Positions 15,899-24,388 of a stretch of DNA of 31,016 nucleotides are shown one piece after another; the stretch's first letter is position 1, and the number at the start of each line of letters is the position of its first letter. Source of the DNA: Candidatus Atribacteria bacterium UBA6251 (lineage in GTDB: Bacteria > Atribacterota > Phoenicimicrobiia > Phoenicimicrobiales > Phoenicimicrobiaceae); assembly GCA_002441285.1 (NCBI GenBank), contig DJVR01000048.1, positions 1 to 31,016 of the forward strand, written 5' to 3'. The translations under genes were made by a program, and so were the position numbers. The notes below the pieces were generated by a model. The model saw nothing but the letters and a program-made list of their open reading frames with translations. It was not told where the DNA came from and ran no database searches.

Positions 15899-16341
15899 GC
15901 TTTTAACCTTCTTTCCTTTTTACCTTTCTGCTATCACTATAGCAAAAAAATAAATTACCTTGATCCCCGGTTAATTTTTAAGAAAATTTTCTTTGCTTAG
16001 TAAAACTTTTTTTGATATGATTATTAAAAATGATTTTTTACTTAAAAAGTTTTCCACAGATGTTAATAAACTGTTAATAACTTTTTGAAGGCTTTAATTT
16101 TCAACGATTTTGAATTCTATAAATAAATTATGAAAAATATTTTTTTATCCAAATCACTATTAATTAAGCAAAAATTTCGCTCGGATTTTTCCACAGCTTA
16201 TTGTTAATTTTGTGGATAATTCATTAATGCCCTTATTTTATTAGGCTTTTACTGGAAAATATTTAATCTTTTTTTCTTAAACTAATCTATAAAAAAATTA
16301 TAAACTCTCTCAATTAATTTTAAAAAGAGGGGAAAAGACCT
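15899..16341. other. rpmH-dnaA intergenic region with a DnaA-box cluster (upstream half of oriC)
   Basis: Very AT-rich. A perfect DnaA box (TTATCCACA on the minus strand) lies at 16211-16219. Single-mismatch boxes lie at 16051-16059 and 16187-16195 (TTTTCCACA) and 16145-16153 (TTATCCAAA). TGTTAATAA, two mismatches from an inverted box, occurs twice with an 11-bp period at 16062-16070 and 16073-16081. The dnaA ribosome-binding site GAGGGG is at about 16327-16332. No convincing dnaA promoter could be fixed. Confidence 0.75.
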
Positions 16342-17712
16342 ATGAATTTTTTAAATACAAATAACCTTTGGGATAAATTTTTACAGATTGCTCGAGATAA
16401 ACTACCTACACAGGCTTATAATACTTGGTTTAATCAAACCAAGATTATTAAATTTGAAAATAATCATTTAACCATTGGAGTTCCTAATAATTTTTGTAAA
16501 GATTGGTTAGAGAAACATTATATTGATTTTATTAAAGAAATTTTTATAAATTCCTTAAAAATGGAAGATATAAATCTTAAATTTATTGTCTCTGGCTCCT
16601 CAGTTTTAAAGCCATCAATCTCTCCAAAAAATCTAAATGAACCTGTTTCGGTCGAAAGCCTAAATAATCAACTTAATAACGAGGAAGTCTTACCAAAGGC
16701 GAAGTATACATTTGATTCTTTTATTGTTGGAAATTCCAATCGTTTTGCACATGCTGCCTGTTTAGCGGTGGCTCAATCTCCAGCGAAAGCTTACAATCCT
16801 CTTTTTATTTATGGTGAAGTTGGTTTAGGAAAGACTCATTTGATCCAGGCTATCGGTAATTATATAATAGGTAAAAATAAAAAAATAAACGTTTTATATA
16901 TTTCCTCAGAAAAATTTACTAATGAATTAATTAATGCTATACGTGATGATTGTACTGGTGTATTTAGAGAAAGATATCGAAATGTAGATGTATTATTGAT
17001 TGATGATATCCAGTTTTTAGCTGGGAAAGAAAGGACTCAAGAAGAATTTTTTCATACCTTTAATACGCTATATGAAGAAAATAAACAGATTGTAATTACC
17101 AGTGATAGACCACCAAAAGAAATTCCTACTTTAGAAAATCGTCTAATTTCTAGATTTGAATGGGGTTTAATTACAGATATACAACCACCTGATTTAGAAA
17201 CCAGAGTAGCAATCTTAAGAAAGAAGGCACAATACGAAAATTTAGATATTCCTCCAGAAGTAATTACTTTTATTGCAGATAAAATTCCTTCAAACATCAG
17301 ACAGTTAGAAGGTGCTCTAAATAAAGTGGTTGCCTATTCAACTTTAACTAATAGCACTTTAACTGTCCCTATAGCCCAAGAAGTATTAAAAGATATTATT
17401 CCAGTAGAAGTGGAAGAAATTTCTATTAATCAGATTCAAAAGGTTACCGCTGATTATTTTAACCTAAAAATTACTGCCCTGTTATCTAAAAAAAGAACAA
17501 AAAACATTGTTACTGCTCGACAAATTGCAATTTATCTTTGCCGAGAATTAACTGACTTTTCCTTACCAGCGATTGGAGAAATATTTGGAGGAAAAGATCA
17601 TACTACTATTTTACATGCTTATAGTAAAATTAAAAATAAGATAGAAAAAGATAGAAATTTTAAATTAACTATTGATAATTTGATTTTTAAAATCAAAAAT
17701 GAAAGTAGTTAA
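16342..17712 (+). CDS. dnaA: Chromosomal replication initiator DnaA
   Basis: AAA+ ATPase that binds DnaA boxes and opens oriC. The 456 residues comprise domain I (1-85, LWDKFLQIARDKLP), a short linker (to about 118), AAA+ domain III with Walker A GEVGLGKTH (158-166) and Walker B LLIDDIQF (218-225), and C-terminal DNA-binding domain IV with RQIAIYLCRELTDFSLPAIG and GGKDHTTILHAYSKI (417-430). D419-H420-T421-T422 match the box-reading motif. GAGGGG lies 9 nt before the ATG. DnaA-box clusters flank the gene on both sides. It is the first rightward gene after the divergent rpmH operon. Confidence 0.98.
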   Translation: MNFLNTNNLWDKFLQIARDKLPTQAYNTWFNQTKIIKFENNHLTIGVPNNFCKDWLEKHYIDFIKEIFINSLKMEDINLKFIVSGSSVLKPSISPKNLNEPVSVESLNNQLNNEEVLPKAKYTFDSFIVGNSNRFAHAACLAVAQSPAKAYNPLFIYGEVGLGKTHLIQAIGNYIIGKNKKINVLYISSEKFTNELINAIRDDCTGVFRERYRNVDVLLIDDIQFLAGKERTQEEFFHTFNTLYEENKQIVITSDRPPKEIPTLENRLISRFEWGLITDIQPPDLETRVAILRKKAQYENLDIPPEVITFIADKIPSNIRQLEGALNKVVAYSTLTNSTLTVPIAQEVLKDIIPVEVEEISINQIQKVTADYFNLKITALLSKKRTKNIVTARQIAIYLCRELTDFSLPAIGEIFGGKDHTTILHAYSKIKNKIEKDRNFKLTIDNLIFKIKNESS

Positions 17713-17747
17713 TTTATTGTGAATATTTTATTCATAAAATGTGTATA

Positions 17748-17778
17748 TTTTTTTATTTTTTTAAAAAATAAAAAAAAA
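17748..17778. repeat. A/T-only inverted repeat after dnaA
   Basis: A T-rich run (7 T, A, 7 T) is directly followed by its near complement (6 A, T, 9 A). It could form a weak all-A:U hairpin at the end of the dnaA transcript or simply ease melting near the origin. Function is not established. Confidence 0.45.
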
Positions 17779-17861
17779 TGTGTAAAGAGTGGATTAATTA
17801 AAAGAATTATTCAGATATTTCTCCCCAATCTTAAAATAAGAGTAAGAAGAAATATTTTACT

Positions 17862-17920
17862 TTTTCCACAATATCAACAGCATCTATTACTACTATTACT
17901 AAATTTCTTATTATGAATTT
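17862..17920 (+). promoter_or_regulatory. oriC: oriC core candidate: two adjacent DnaA boxes, DnaA-trio-like tract and AT-rich DNA
   Basis: TTTTCCACA (17862-17870, one mismatch from consensus) is directly followed by ATATCAACA (17871-17879, two mismatches). After a 4-nt spacer, six triplets of C/T-T-A type run from 17884 to 17901 (CTA TTA CTA CTA TTA CTA), then AT-rich DNA up to dnaN. Order and spacing resemble the B. subtilis dnaA-dnaN unwinding site, where DnaA-trios after two boxes receive DnaA on single-stranded DNA. Assignment rests on this resemblance and position. Confidence 0.75.
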
Positions 17921-17944
17921 AACATATTAGGAGGATTTAATAAA

Positions 17945-19099
17945 ATGAAAATTATATGTTCCCAGGAAAGTTTACTACATGGAATACAAATCGTACAGAA
18001 AGGAATATCTCCTAAAATTGGGTTACCTATTTATAATGGAATATTATTTGAAGTAGGAGTGAATAATAAATTACATCTATTTGCAACTGACTTAGAAATT
18101 GGAATAGATTGTAATGTTCCTGCACAAATTATTGAAAGTGGATCCGTAGTAATTCCTAATCGAATCATTAGTGATTTAATTAGAAAATTTCCTAAAGGCA
18201 ATATTGAAATTGAAAGTTCGGAAAAAAATAATATTATTATTAGAGAAAATAATGCAATTTATAAAATTTTAGGTTTTTCTAGTGAAGAATTTTCTAATTT
18301 TCCTGAGATAAAACTAAAATATAAGATAAAAATAAAACAGAAAATATTTAAAGAAGCTATTAGTCAAACCATTTTTGCCACTTCTAGAGATGAAGGAATC
18401 TCATTTTTAAATGGTATATTACTTAAAATAATAGATAATAAAATGGAAATGGTTGCCACAGATAGTCATAGATTATCCTATAAAAAAATAGAAGAATTAA
18501 TAATAGAAAAAAAATCTTCTGAAAATTTTGAAGTTATTATACCTTATAGAGCACTAGCAGAGTTATATAAATTATTATCAGAAGAAGAAGAGTTAATTGA
18601 AATCTGGATAGAAGATCAACAAATAATGTTTATTTTAGAAGGAGTGAATAATATTAGATTCTATTCTCGATTAATAGAAGGAAAATTCCCAGATTATCAA
18701 CAGATTATTCCTATTTCATTTAATACAGAAATTAGATTAAATAATGAGGAATTTAGAGATAAAATTGAGAGAATTTCTTTATTTGGAAGAGAAGAATTAA
18801 ATACAGTAAAGATCGAAGTTTCTAATAAAAATCTAGATAAGCAGACTGAAGAACGAAGCGAAATGTTAATAAGAGCAGAAAATCCCACCATAGGAGAGGC
18901 TTTAGAGAAGTTGGCTTGTTTTAAAAAAGGAGAGAATATAATTATTTCTTTTAATTCTAAATATATCCTGGAGGCAGTAAAAGTTATTAATTCGGAAAAT
19001 ATTATTTTAAAGATAAATGAACATTTGTCTCCAGCAATTATTACTCCCGAAGATGATAAAAATTATCTTCATATTGTAATGCCTATGAGATCGGAATAA
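17945..19099 (+). CDS. dnaN: DNA polymerase III beta subunit (sliding clamp)
   Basis: This ring-forming processivity clamp of 384 residues has three repeated clamp folds. Recognisable parts are the first-domain FATDLEIGIDC, the second-domain ATSRDEGISFLNGILLKI and MVATDSHRLSYKK, and the C-terminal HIVMPMRSE, matching the conserved MPMR that lines the hydrophobic protein-binding pocket. It is slightly longer than the common 366-378 residues, mainly through the charged segment NKNLDKQTEERSE in domain III. AGGAGG at 17929-17934 is 10 nt before the ATG. It lies directly after the origin core and is followed by recF after 30 nt. Confidence 0.97.
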   Translation: MKIICSQESLLHGIQIVQKGISPKIGLPIYNGILFEVGVNNKLHLFATDLEIGIDCNVPAQIIESGSVVIPNRIISDLIRKFPKGNIEIESSEKNNIIIRENNAIYKILGFSSEEFSNFPEIKLKYKIKIKQKIFKEAISQTIFATSRDEGISFLNGILLKIIDNKMEMVATDSHRLSYKKIEELIIEKKSSENFEVIIPYRALAELYKLLSEEEELIEIWIEDQQIMFILEGVNNIRFYSRLIEGKFPDYQQIIPISFNTEIRLNNEEFRDKIERISLFGREELNTVKIEVSNKNLDKQTEERSEMLIRAENPTIGEALEKLACFKKGENIIISFNSKYILEAVKVINSENIILKINEHLSPAIITPEDDKNYLHIVMPMRSE

Positions 19100-19129
19100 A
19101 ATAATTATTATTAGAACGGGATTAAAAAA

Positions 19130-20278
19130 TTGCATTTTAACCGAATAAAATTAATAAATTATAGAAATTTTATTAATCTTTCTCTTGATTTTCATCCTAA
19201 TCTTAATATTTTTATTGGAGATAATGCTCAAGGTAAAACCAATATATTAGAAGCAATAACTGTACTGATCCGTGGGAATTCCTATAAAAACATCCAAGAT
19301 AAACAATTAATTAATTGGAACTCTAATTTCTCACTTTTATCTGGAGAAATAAAGAAAAATGATGAACCATATGAAATTAGTATTTCTTTAGAGAAAGAAA
19401 GAGATATTAAGCCTTTAGAACAACAAAAAATTACTAAAATTATTAAAGTAAATCAAACCATCCAGAAAAAATCTTCGTTAAATAAAGAATTTAAAGGAGT
19501 ATTTTTTTCTCCGGAACATTTACAGATTATTAAAGGATCGCCCTCACTGAGAAGAAAATTTTTAGATGAACAAATTTATCAGATTTATCCACTTTATCAA
19601 AGATATCTTTTTGAATACCAAAGAATTTTAGCTCATCGCAATAATATATTGAAGAAATATGATGATATTAAAACTATAAAAGAGAATCTACATATCTGGA
19701 CCCCTCAATTAATTAAAAGAGGTTCTTTTTTAATCTATATGCGAGCAAAATTTTTAAAAAAAATGGACTATATAGCTAATAATTTTCATCAACAGATTAC
19801 CGAGGGGAAGGAAAAGCTAAATCTAATTTATCAGAATAATATAATTAAAGACTTTAAAGACGAAGAAATTGAGTTGATAAGTAATAAATTTAAAGAAAAG
19901 TTAGAACAAGAACAAAAAAGAGAAATTGAATACAAAACCAGTCTTTATGGACCTCATCGAGATGATTTTTTAGTTTTTCTTAATCATATTAACGCCTTAT
20001 TTTATGGCTCACAAGGACAACAGCGTACCGTTATCCTTTCTTTAAAATTGGGAGAATTAGAAATAATTAAAGAAAAAGAAGGAGTTTACCCCATCTTTTT
20101 ACTTGATGATGTAATGTCTGAGTTAGATGAAAAAAGAAGACATTTTTTACTAGATTTAATTTTAAATAAAAAATTACAAACCTTTATTACTAGTATAAAT
20201 TTAGACTATTTTAACCCAGAAATTATAAAATTAGGTCGGATATTTAAGGTAGAAGAGGGGCGAGCGCTGGTTTTATGA
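19130..20278 (+). CDS. recF: DNA replication and repair protein RecF
   Basis: An SMC-like ATPase of 382 residues that helps RecOR load RecA at gaps. It opens with the family pattern KLINYRNF, then Walker A GDNAQGKTN (about 30-38). The C-terminal signature and Walker B are FLLDDVMSELDEKRR, preceded by GSQGQQRTVILSLKLGEL. The start is TTG at 19130; the leader has only a weak GGGA before it. The stop overlaps the next gene as ATGA (20275-20278), indicating translational coupling. Confidence 0.96.
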   Translation: MHFNRIKLINYRNFINLSLDFHPNLNIFIGDNAQGKTNILEAITVLIRGNSYKNIQDKQLINWNSNFSLLSGEIKKNDEPYEISISLEKERDIKPLEQQKITKIIKVNQTIQKKSSLNKEFKGVFFSPEHLQIIKGSPSLRRKFLDEQIYQIYPLYQRYLFEYQRILAHRNNILKKYDDIKTIKENLHIWTPQLIKRGSFLIYMRAKFLKKMDYIANNFHQQITEGKEKLNLIYQNNIIKDFKDEEIELISNKFKEKLEQEQKREIEYKTSLYGPHRDDFLVFLNHINALFYGSQGQQRTVILSLKLGELEIIKEKEGVYPIFLLDDVMSELDEKRRHFLLDLILNKKLQTFITSINLDYFNPEIIKLGRIFKVEEGRALVL

Positions 20279-20598
20279 GAAAAAAAAGTGAAATAATCTC
20301 TTTTAGAGAAGCCTTAGAAATTTTTTTAAAAGAGAAAAAATGGGATAAAAAAATAGAAGGGTACCAGATAATTACTAACTGGAAAGCGATAGTAGGGGAA
20401 GAACTGGCTAATAGTACCCAACCCATTAAGATAGAAAACACTGTATTATGGTTAAAAGTAAAAAGTAACGTCTGGGCTAATGAATTAAACTGGAGAAAAG
20501 GAGAGATTATCGAAAAGATTAATAGGGAAGTACAAAAAACTCTAGTAACAGAGGTTATATTTAAGGTTCAACCCACCTCTTTTAAACCAAATATATAA
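20275..20598 (+). CDS. dciA: DciA-like DUF721 protein, probable replicative-helicase loading factor
   Basis: A 107-residue protein with the DUF721 pattern: an N-terminal helical part (SFREALEIFLKEKKWDKKI), the W-containing core TNWKAIVGEELANSTQPIKI, and the closing strand-helix LWLKVKSNVWANELNWRKGEI. DciA proteins interact with DnaB and support its loading in bacteria that lack DnaC/DnaI-type loaders. It overlaps recF by 4 nt in a conserved recF-dciA arrangement. In many genomes gyrB follows next; here a metabolic block intervenes. Confidence 0.88.
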   Translation: MRKKSEIISFREALEIFLKEKKWDKKIEGYQIITNWKAIVGEELANSTQPIKIENTVLWLKVKSNVWANELNWRKGEIIEKINREVQKTLVTEVIFKVQPTSFKPNI

Positions 20599-20745
20599 TT
20601 TTACTACATTATATTTTATTTCTTGGCTACTATTAAGAAAAATAAGACAAGAATAGTGATGATTAAATAGAATCAATTAGCTTTAAAGAGATAATCAAAA
20701 AATTTTATCATGAAATAAAACTAATAAAAAGAGGAGATTATAAAA

Positions 20746-21600
20746 ATGTTTCAAAAGAAGACTCGACTGGATTTTTTAGAAATGAAAAAGAAAGGGGAAT
20801 TGGTAGCCTGGATTACTGCTTATGATTTTCCTACAGCTTCTTTCGCTGAACAAGCCGGTATGGATATGATCCTAGTTGGTGATTTACTAGGGATGGTGGT
20901 CTTGGGATATCAGGGGACTGTGCCGGTTACTATGGAAGATTGTATCTCTCATTGTAAAGCAGTACGTAGAGGAGCGCCCAATACCTTTTGTATTGGTGAT
21001 ATGCCCTTTCTCTCTTACCAGATTTCTTGTGAAGAAGCGGTAAAAAATGCTGGGCGTTTCTTAAAAGAAGCGGAGATGGATGCAGTAAAGCTGGAAGGAG
21101 GTCGAAGAGTCTTTAGTCAGATTAAGGCTATTGTTGATGCAGGGATATTGGTAATGGGGCATATTGGTTTAACCCCCCAGAGCTCAGGCCAGTTGGGTGG
21201 CTTTAAAGCTCAAGGCAGAGATGTAAATAGCGCCCGCGAATTGATTAAAGATGCCTTAGCTATCCAGGAGGCCGGAGCTTATGCTCTGCTCTTAGAAGCG
21301 GTTCCACCAGAATTAACCACTTTTCTAACTAAAAAACTTGATATCCCTGTTTATAGTATAGGCGCCGGAGGACCTTGTGATGGCCAACTATTAATCTGTG
21401 GAGATATGTTAGGCTTATTTCAAGCTTTTACCCCCAAGTTTGTTAAAAAATATGCCAATATTGCCGAGATCGAAATTAATGCCTTTAGAGAATATATAAA
21501 AGATGTAAAGACAGGTGCTTTTCCAACCGATGATCATTGTTATCATATTTTAAAAGGCAAAGAAGGAGAGTTTTATGAGATGTTAAAAGAGTTTGTGTAA
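20746..21600 (+). CDS. panB: PanB-like ketopantoate hydroxymethyltransferase (3-methyl-2-oxobutanoate hydroxymethyltransferase family)
   Basis: PanB makes ketopantoate from 2-oxoisovalerate and methylene-tetrahydrofolate in pantothenate synthesis. The 284 residues align along their length with the family: TAYDFPTA, VGDLLGMVVLGYQGTVPVTMED in the first third, GDMPFLSY, VKLEGG, GHIGLTPQS, LLLEAVPPEL with the catalytic Glu, and IGAGGPCDGQ. The Mg-binding aspartates (D46 and the one in GDMPF) are kept. Residue 47 is Leu where the family signature GDSLG has Ser, a residue beside the metal and substrate. Neither panC nor panD is next to it, so either ordinary PanB or a paralogue on a related 2-oxoacid is possible. 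GAGGAG lies upstream of the ATG. Confidence 0.85.
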   Translation: MFQKKTRLDFLEMKKKGELVAWITAYDFPTASFAEQAGMDMILVGDLLGMVVLGYQGTVPVTMEDCISHCKAVRRGAPNTFCIGDMPFLSYQISCEEAVKNAGRFLKEAEMDAVKLEGGRRVFSQIKAIVDAGILVMGHIGLTPQSSGQLGGFKAQGRDVNSARELIKDALAIQEAGAYALLLEAVPPELTTFLTKKLDIPVYSIGAGGPCDGQLLICGDMLGLFQAFTPKFVKKYANIAEIEINAFREYIKDVKTGAFPTDDHCYHILKGKEGEFYEMLKEFV

Positions 21601-21704
21601 GAAATATTTATGAATATAAGTAAAAATAAATTTTTCAACGGTAATGATATCTATAAAAAGTTTATATCAACTTAAGAATTCATAAGCAAAAGAAGAGAGG
21701 AAAA

Positions 21705-22115
21705 ATGAAATTATCAGAATTAATTAGTGATGGTTTCTATCTAAAAAACGACCTTAATTGTTCTGAGGCTATACTTTATGGTGCAAATAAAGTCTATCAT
21801 CTTGGACTATCTGAGGATTGTTTGAGATTATCAGCTGCTTTTGGTGGAGGGATGGGGATTAAAAGTGTATGTGGTGCACTAACTGGTTCTCTAATGGTCT
21901 TAGGCTATCTATTTGTCAAAGAGCATGCCCATCAGAGCCCAGAAATAAAAAATATTTGTAAAGAAATTTTTGAGCTTTATTCTATGAGATTAGGTGATTT
22001 TATTTGTAAACCGCTAAAAGAAAAATATTATTCTGAAGAAAAAAAGTGCTTTGAGGTGGTTTTGAAAGGAGCAGAGATTCTGGACTATATAATTAAAAAA
22101 GAAAGAATAAGATGA
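21705..22115 (+). CDS. C_GCAxxG_C_C family protein, putative redox protein
   Basis: A 136-residue protein of a cysteine-patterned family. Cysteines are C19 (NCSEA), C39, C56 (VCGALTG, the CGAxxG signature), C85, C101 and C115. Glycine-rich GGGMG precedes the signature. Family members occur mainly in anaerobes, often near redox enzymes, and may bind an iron-sulfur cluster or act in electron transfer; the function is unproven. AGAGAGG lies upstream of the ATG. It lies about 100 bp after the PanB-like gene and just before an aminotransferase; the spacing leaves co-transcription open. Confidence 0.85.
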   Translation: MKLSELISDGFYLKNDLNCSEAILYGANKVYHLGLSEDCLRLSAAFGGGMGIKSVCGALTGSLMVLGYLFVKEHAHQSPEIKNICKEIFELYSMRLGDFICKPLKEKYYSEEKKCFEVVLKGAEILDYIIKKERIR

Positions 22116-22211
22116 GAAAAGTTATAAATACCGATACAAAAATCTTGTTTTGTTTAATAAATGCTTGAGAAAATAAAAAGAGTAAAATTTAATAAAAGAG
22201 GAAGTGAAATT

Positions 22212-23399
22212 ATGCAAATTGCAAATCGGATGAATCTTTTAGGTACGGAAACCGCTTTTGAAGTTTTAGCAGAAGTAAATAGATTAAAAGCTGAGGGTAA
22301 GGATATTATAAGTTTTGCTATTGGAGAACCAGATTTTGATACCCCATCCAATATTATAGATTCAGGAATTAAGGCTTTACAAGAAGGTTATACACATTAT
22401 GGACCCTCAGCTGGTTTAATGCCCTTTCGAGAAAGCATAGCTCGATATATTTCCTGTACCCGAGGAATTGAGATTAATCCAGAAGAAGTGGTAGTGACGC
22501 CTGGAGCTAAGCCTATAATTTTTTTCAGTATGTTAGTTTGTATTAATGAAGGAGATGAGGTGATATACCCTAATCCAGGATTCCCTATTTATGAATCGGT
22601 AATTAATTTTGTAGGAGCTAAGGCTATACCCTTACCTTTACTAGAAGAAAAGAATTTTAGATTCGATATAGGTTGGTTAAAAAATAAGATCTCTGATCAT
22701 ACCAAAATGATTATTATTAATTCTCCCCAGAATCCAACTGGAGGAATTTTAACCGAGGAAGATTTAAGAGAGATTGCTGAGCTAGCCATAAAGTATGATC
22801 TCTGGATTTTTTCAGATGAAATATATTGTAATATGGTCTATGATGGTGAATTTAAAAGTATTATTAGTTTACCCGGAATGAAAGAAAGAACAATCCTATT
22901 GGATGGTTTCTCTAAGACCTATGCTATGACCGGATGGAGATTGGGTTTTGGGGTAATGAATGTTAATTTAGCAACACAATTTATTCGTTTGGAAACCAAC
23001 TCAGTCTCCTGTACTGCTACTTTTACTCAGGTTGCCGGCATAGAGGCCTTAGAAGGCTCTCAGGAAAAGTCACAGGAAATGATCCGGGAGTTTAGAATGC
23101 GGAGAAATATTATTGTAGAAGCACTAAATGATATTGAGGGGATTACTTGTAAGAAACCTGGTGGTGCCTTCTATGTATTCCCTAATGTTACTAAAGTCTG
23201 TCATAGGTTAAACTTGAAGAATTCGAAAGAACTACAACAATACCTATTATATAAAGCGGGAGTAGCGGTATTAGCTCGAACATGTTTTGGGAAAAAGAAC
23301 CAGGAAGAAAATCAAGAGTATATCCGACTTTCTTATGCTACTTCTCGAGAGAATATAATAGAGGGCATAAAGAGAATTAAGAAGGCGGTTGAAAAATAG
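22212..23399 (+). CDS. PLP-dependent class I/II aminotransferase, aspartate aminotransferase-like
   Basis: A fold-type I aminotransferase of 395 residues. Conserved motifs include GEPDFDTP (substrate loop), TPGAKP, NSPQNPTGG (Asn contacting PLP), DEIYCNM (Asp and Tyr at the PLP ring), the Schiff-base lysine in DGFSKTYAMTGWRLG, and the C-terminal arginine in YIRLSYA that binds the substrate carboxylate. The exact amino acid specificity (aspartate, alanine or aromatic) cannot be read. ATG at 22212 is chosen over an ATG at 22161 because AGAGGAAG lies just before it and family members begin with a motif like MQIANRM. The stop is followed by a strong terminator. Confidence 0.92.
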   Translation: MQIANRMNLLGTETAFEVLAEVNRLKAEGKDIISFAIGEPDFDTPSNIIDSGIKALQEGYTHYGPSAGLMPFRESIARYISCTRGIEINPEEVVVTPGAKPIIFFSMLVCINEGDEVIYPNPGFPIYESVINFVGAKAIPLPLLEEKNFRFDIGWLKNKISDHTKMIIINSPQNPTGGILTEEDLREIAELAIKYDLWIFSDEIYCNMVYDGEFKSIISLPGMKERTILLDGFSKTYAMTGWRLGFGVMNVNLATQFIRLETNSVSCTATFTQVAGIEALEGSQEKSQEMIREFRMRRNIIVEALNDIEGITCKKPGGAFYVFPNVTKVCHRLNLKNSKELQQYLLYKAGVAVLARTCFGKKNQEENQEYIRLSYATSRENIIEGIKRIKKAVEK

Positions 23400-23447
23400 A
23401 TTTAGCAAAAACTATATAGAAACAAAATTATCTTCTGCTAGATTTCT

Positions 23448-23482
23448 ATGGCAAATAACTTTAGAGTTATTTGCCATTTTAT
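23448..23482. terminator. Terminator between the convergent aminotransferase and DapA-family genes
   Basis: A perfect 13-bp stem ATGGCAAATAACT/AGTTATTTGCCAT (23448-23460, 23465-23477) with a 4-nt loop TTAG. T-rich flanks lie on the plus strand (TTTATT). The mirror side on the minus strand (AGAAATC) is poorer in T, so it serves the rightward transcript best. Confidence 0.85.
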
Positions 23483-23488
23483 TACTCC

Positions 23489-24388
23489 CTAATTTCTATA
23501 AAAGTCAGCTTCGCGTAAAGTATTTCTAATTTTTTCTTTTTCTTCCTTTTTAAGCGGAAGAAGTGGTAATCTGGTTTCCCCTCCATGATAACCCATTAAA
23601 TCCATAGCATACTTAAGTCCACTTATGCCATAAATGGTAGTAGTAGCATGGTTCACCGGGATTATGCGCAATTGAAGCTCTCTTGCTTCTTTTAATTTAT
23701 TTTGCTGAACTAAGCGGTAAATTTCTACGCATTTTTCTGGAATAAGGTTGGCTAAAGCAAGTACCCCTCCCTTACATCCCAATACCAGCGCACCCAATAA
23801 TGCTCCGGCTGTACCAACCAGGATACTAAAATTATCATGCACTTTATTAAGATATTGACCTAACTGATTTATATTACCACTGCTGTCTTTAATACCGATT
23901 ATATTGGGGTGTTGAGAAAGCACAGATAAAACTTCCAGACTAAGATTAATTCCAGTAAATTTTGGTACGTTATATAATAAAATTGGAATATCTGTATGGT
24001 CAGCTATAGTAGAATAATAATTTATTAAAGCCTCGTTGTTCATTTTGCTACCATAATAGAATGGAGTTACTATTAGAGCTGCATGGGCTCCTAAATTGGC
24101 TAACTTATTGGATAGATAAATAGTTTCTCGAGCTGATTCGCAACCAGAACCGACTATAATTAACATATCTTTAGCTGCTGTTCTAATTACAGTTTTTACT
24201 ATTTCAATCTTTTCTTTCTCAGATAGAAAAACACTTTCTCCGTTAGAACCCAATACTACCAAGCCTCTTATTCCGCTATTGCTTAATTTTTCAATATTTT
24301 CAATTAGATAATTATAGGCTATTACTTCCTTCTGAAAAGGAGTGACAATTGGTGGGAAAATACCTGACAAATCAATATTATTGGACAT
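23489..24388 (-). CDS. DapA-family aldolase/lyase (dihydrodipicolinate synthase, N-acetylneuraminate lyase or 4-hydroxy-2-oxoglutarate aldolase-like)
   Basis: A class I (Schiff-base) TIM-barrel aldolase/lyase of 299 residues. The lysine is K167 (IIGIKDSSGN) and the general-acid/base tyrosine Y139 (LLYNVP). The loop reading GSNGE at 47-51 replaces the GTTGE found in most DapA enzymes. GSNGE is seen in 4-hydroxy-2-oxoglutarate aldolase-type members, so a true lysine-pathway role is doubtful. An AAGGAG site lies 9 nt before the ATG. It is the only leftward gene between dnaA and the right edge, running against replication, which suggests later insertion or rearrangement. Without dap neighbours the substrate is open. 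Confidence 0.88.
   Translation of the reverse strand: MSNNIDLSGIFPPIVTPFQKEVIAYNYLIENIEKLSNSGIRGLVVLGSNGESVFLSEKEKIEIVKTVIRTAAKDMLIIVGSGCESARETIYLSNKLANLGAHAALIVTPFYYGSKMNNEALINYYSTIADHTDIPILLYNVPKFTGINLSLEVLSVLSQHPNIIGIKDSSGNINQLGQYLNKVHDNFSILVGTAGALLGALVLGCKGGVLALANLIPEKCVEIYRLVQQNKLKEARELQLRIIPVNHATTTIYGISGLKYAMDLMGYHGGETRLPLLPLKKEEKEKIRNTLREADFYRN

Noticed and set aside
15993..16021. TTGCTT-17-TATGAT as a dnaA promoter
   Set aside because: The -35 matches only half of consensus and the site is more than 300 bp before dnaA; not distinguishable from chance in this AT-rich stretch.
17719..17916. 65-residue ORF between dnaA and dnaN
   Set aside because: Low-complexity translation of A/T runs and the CTA/TTA triplets (Phe/Lys/Leu runs); it overlaps the DnaA boxes and trio-like tract and lacks a ribosome-binding site.
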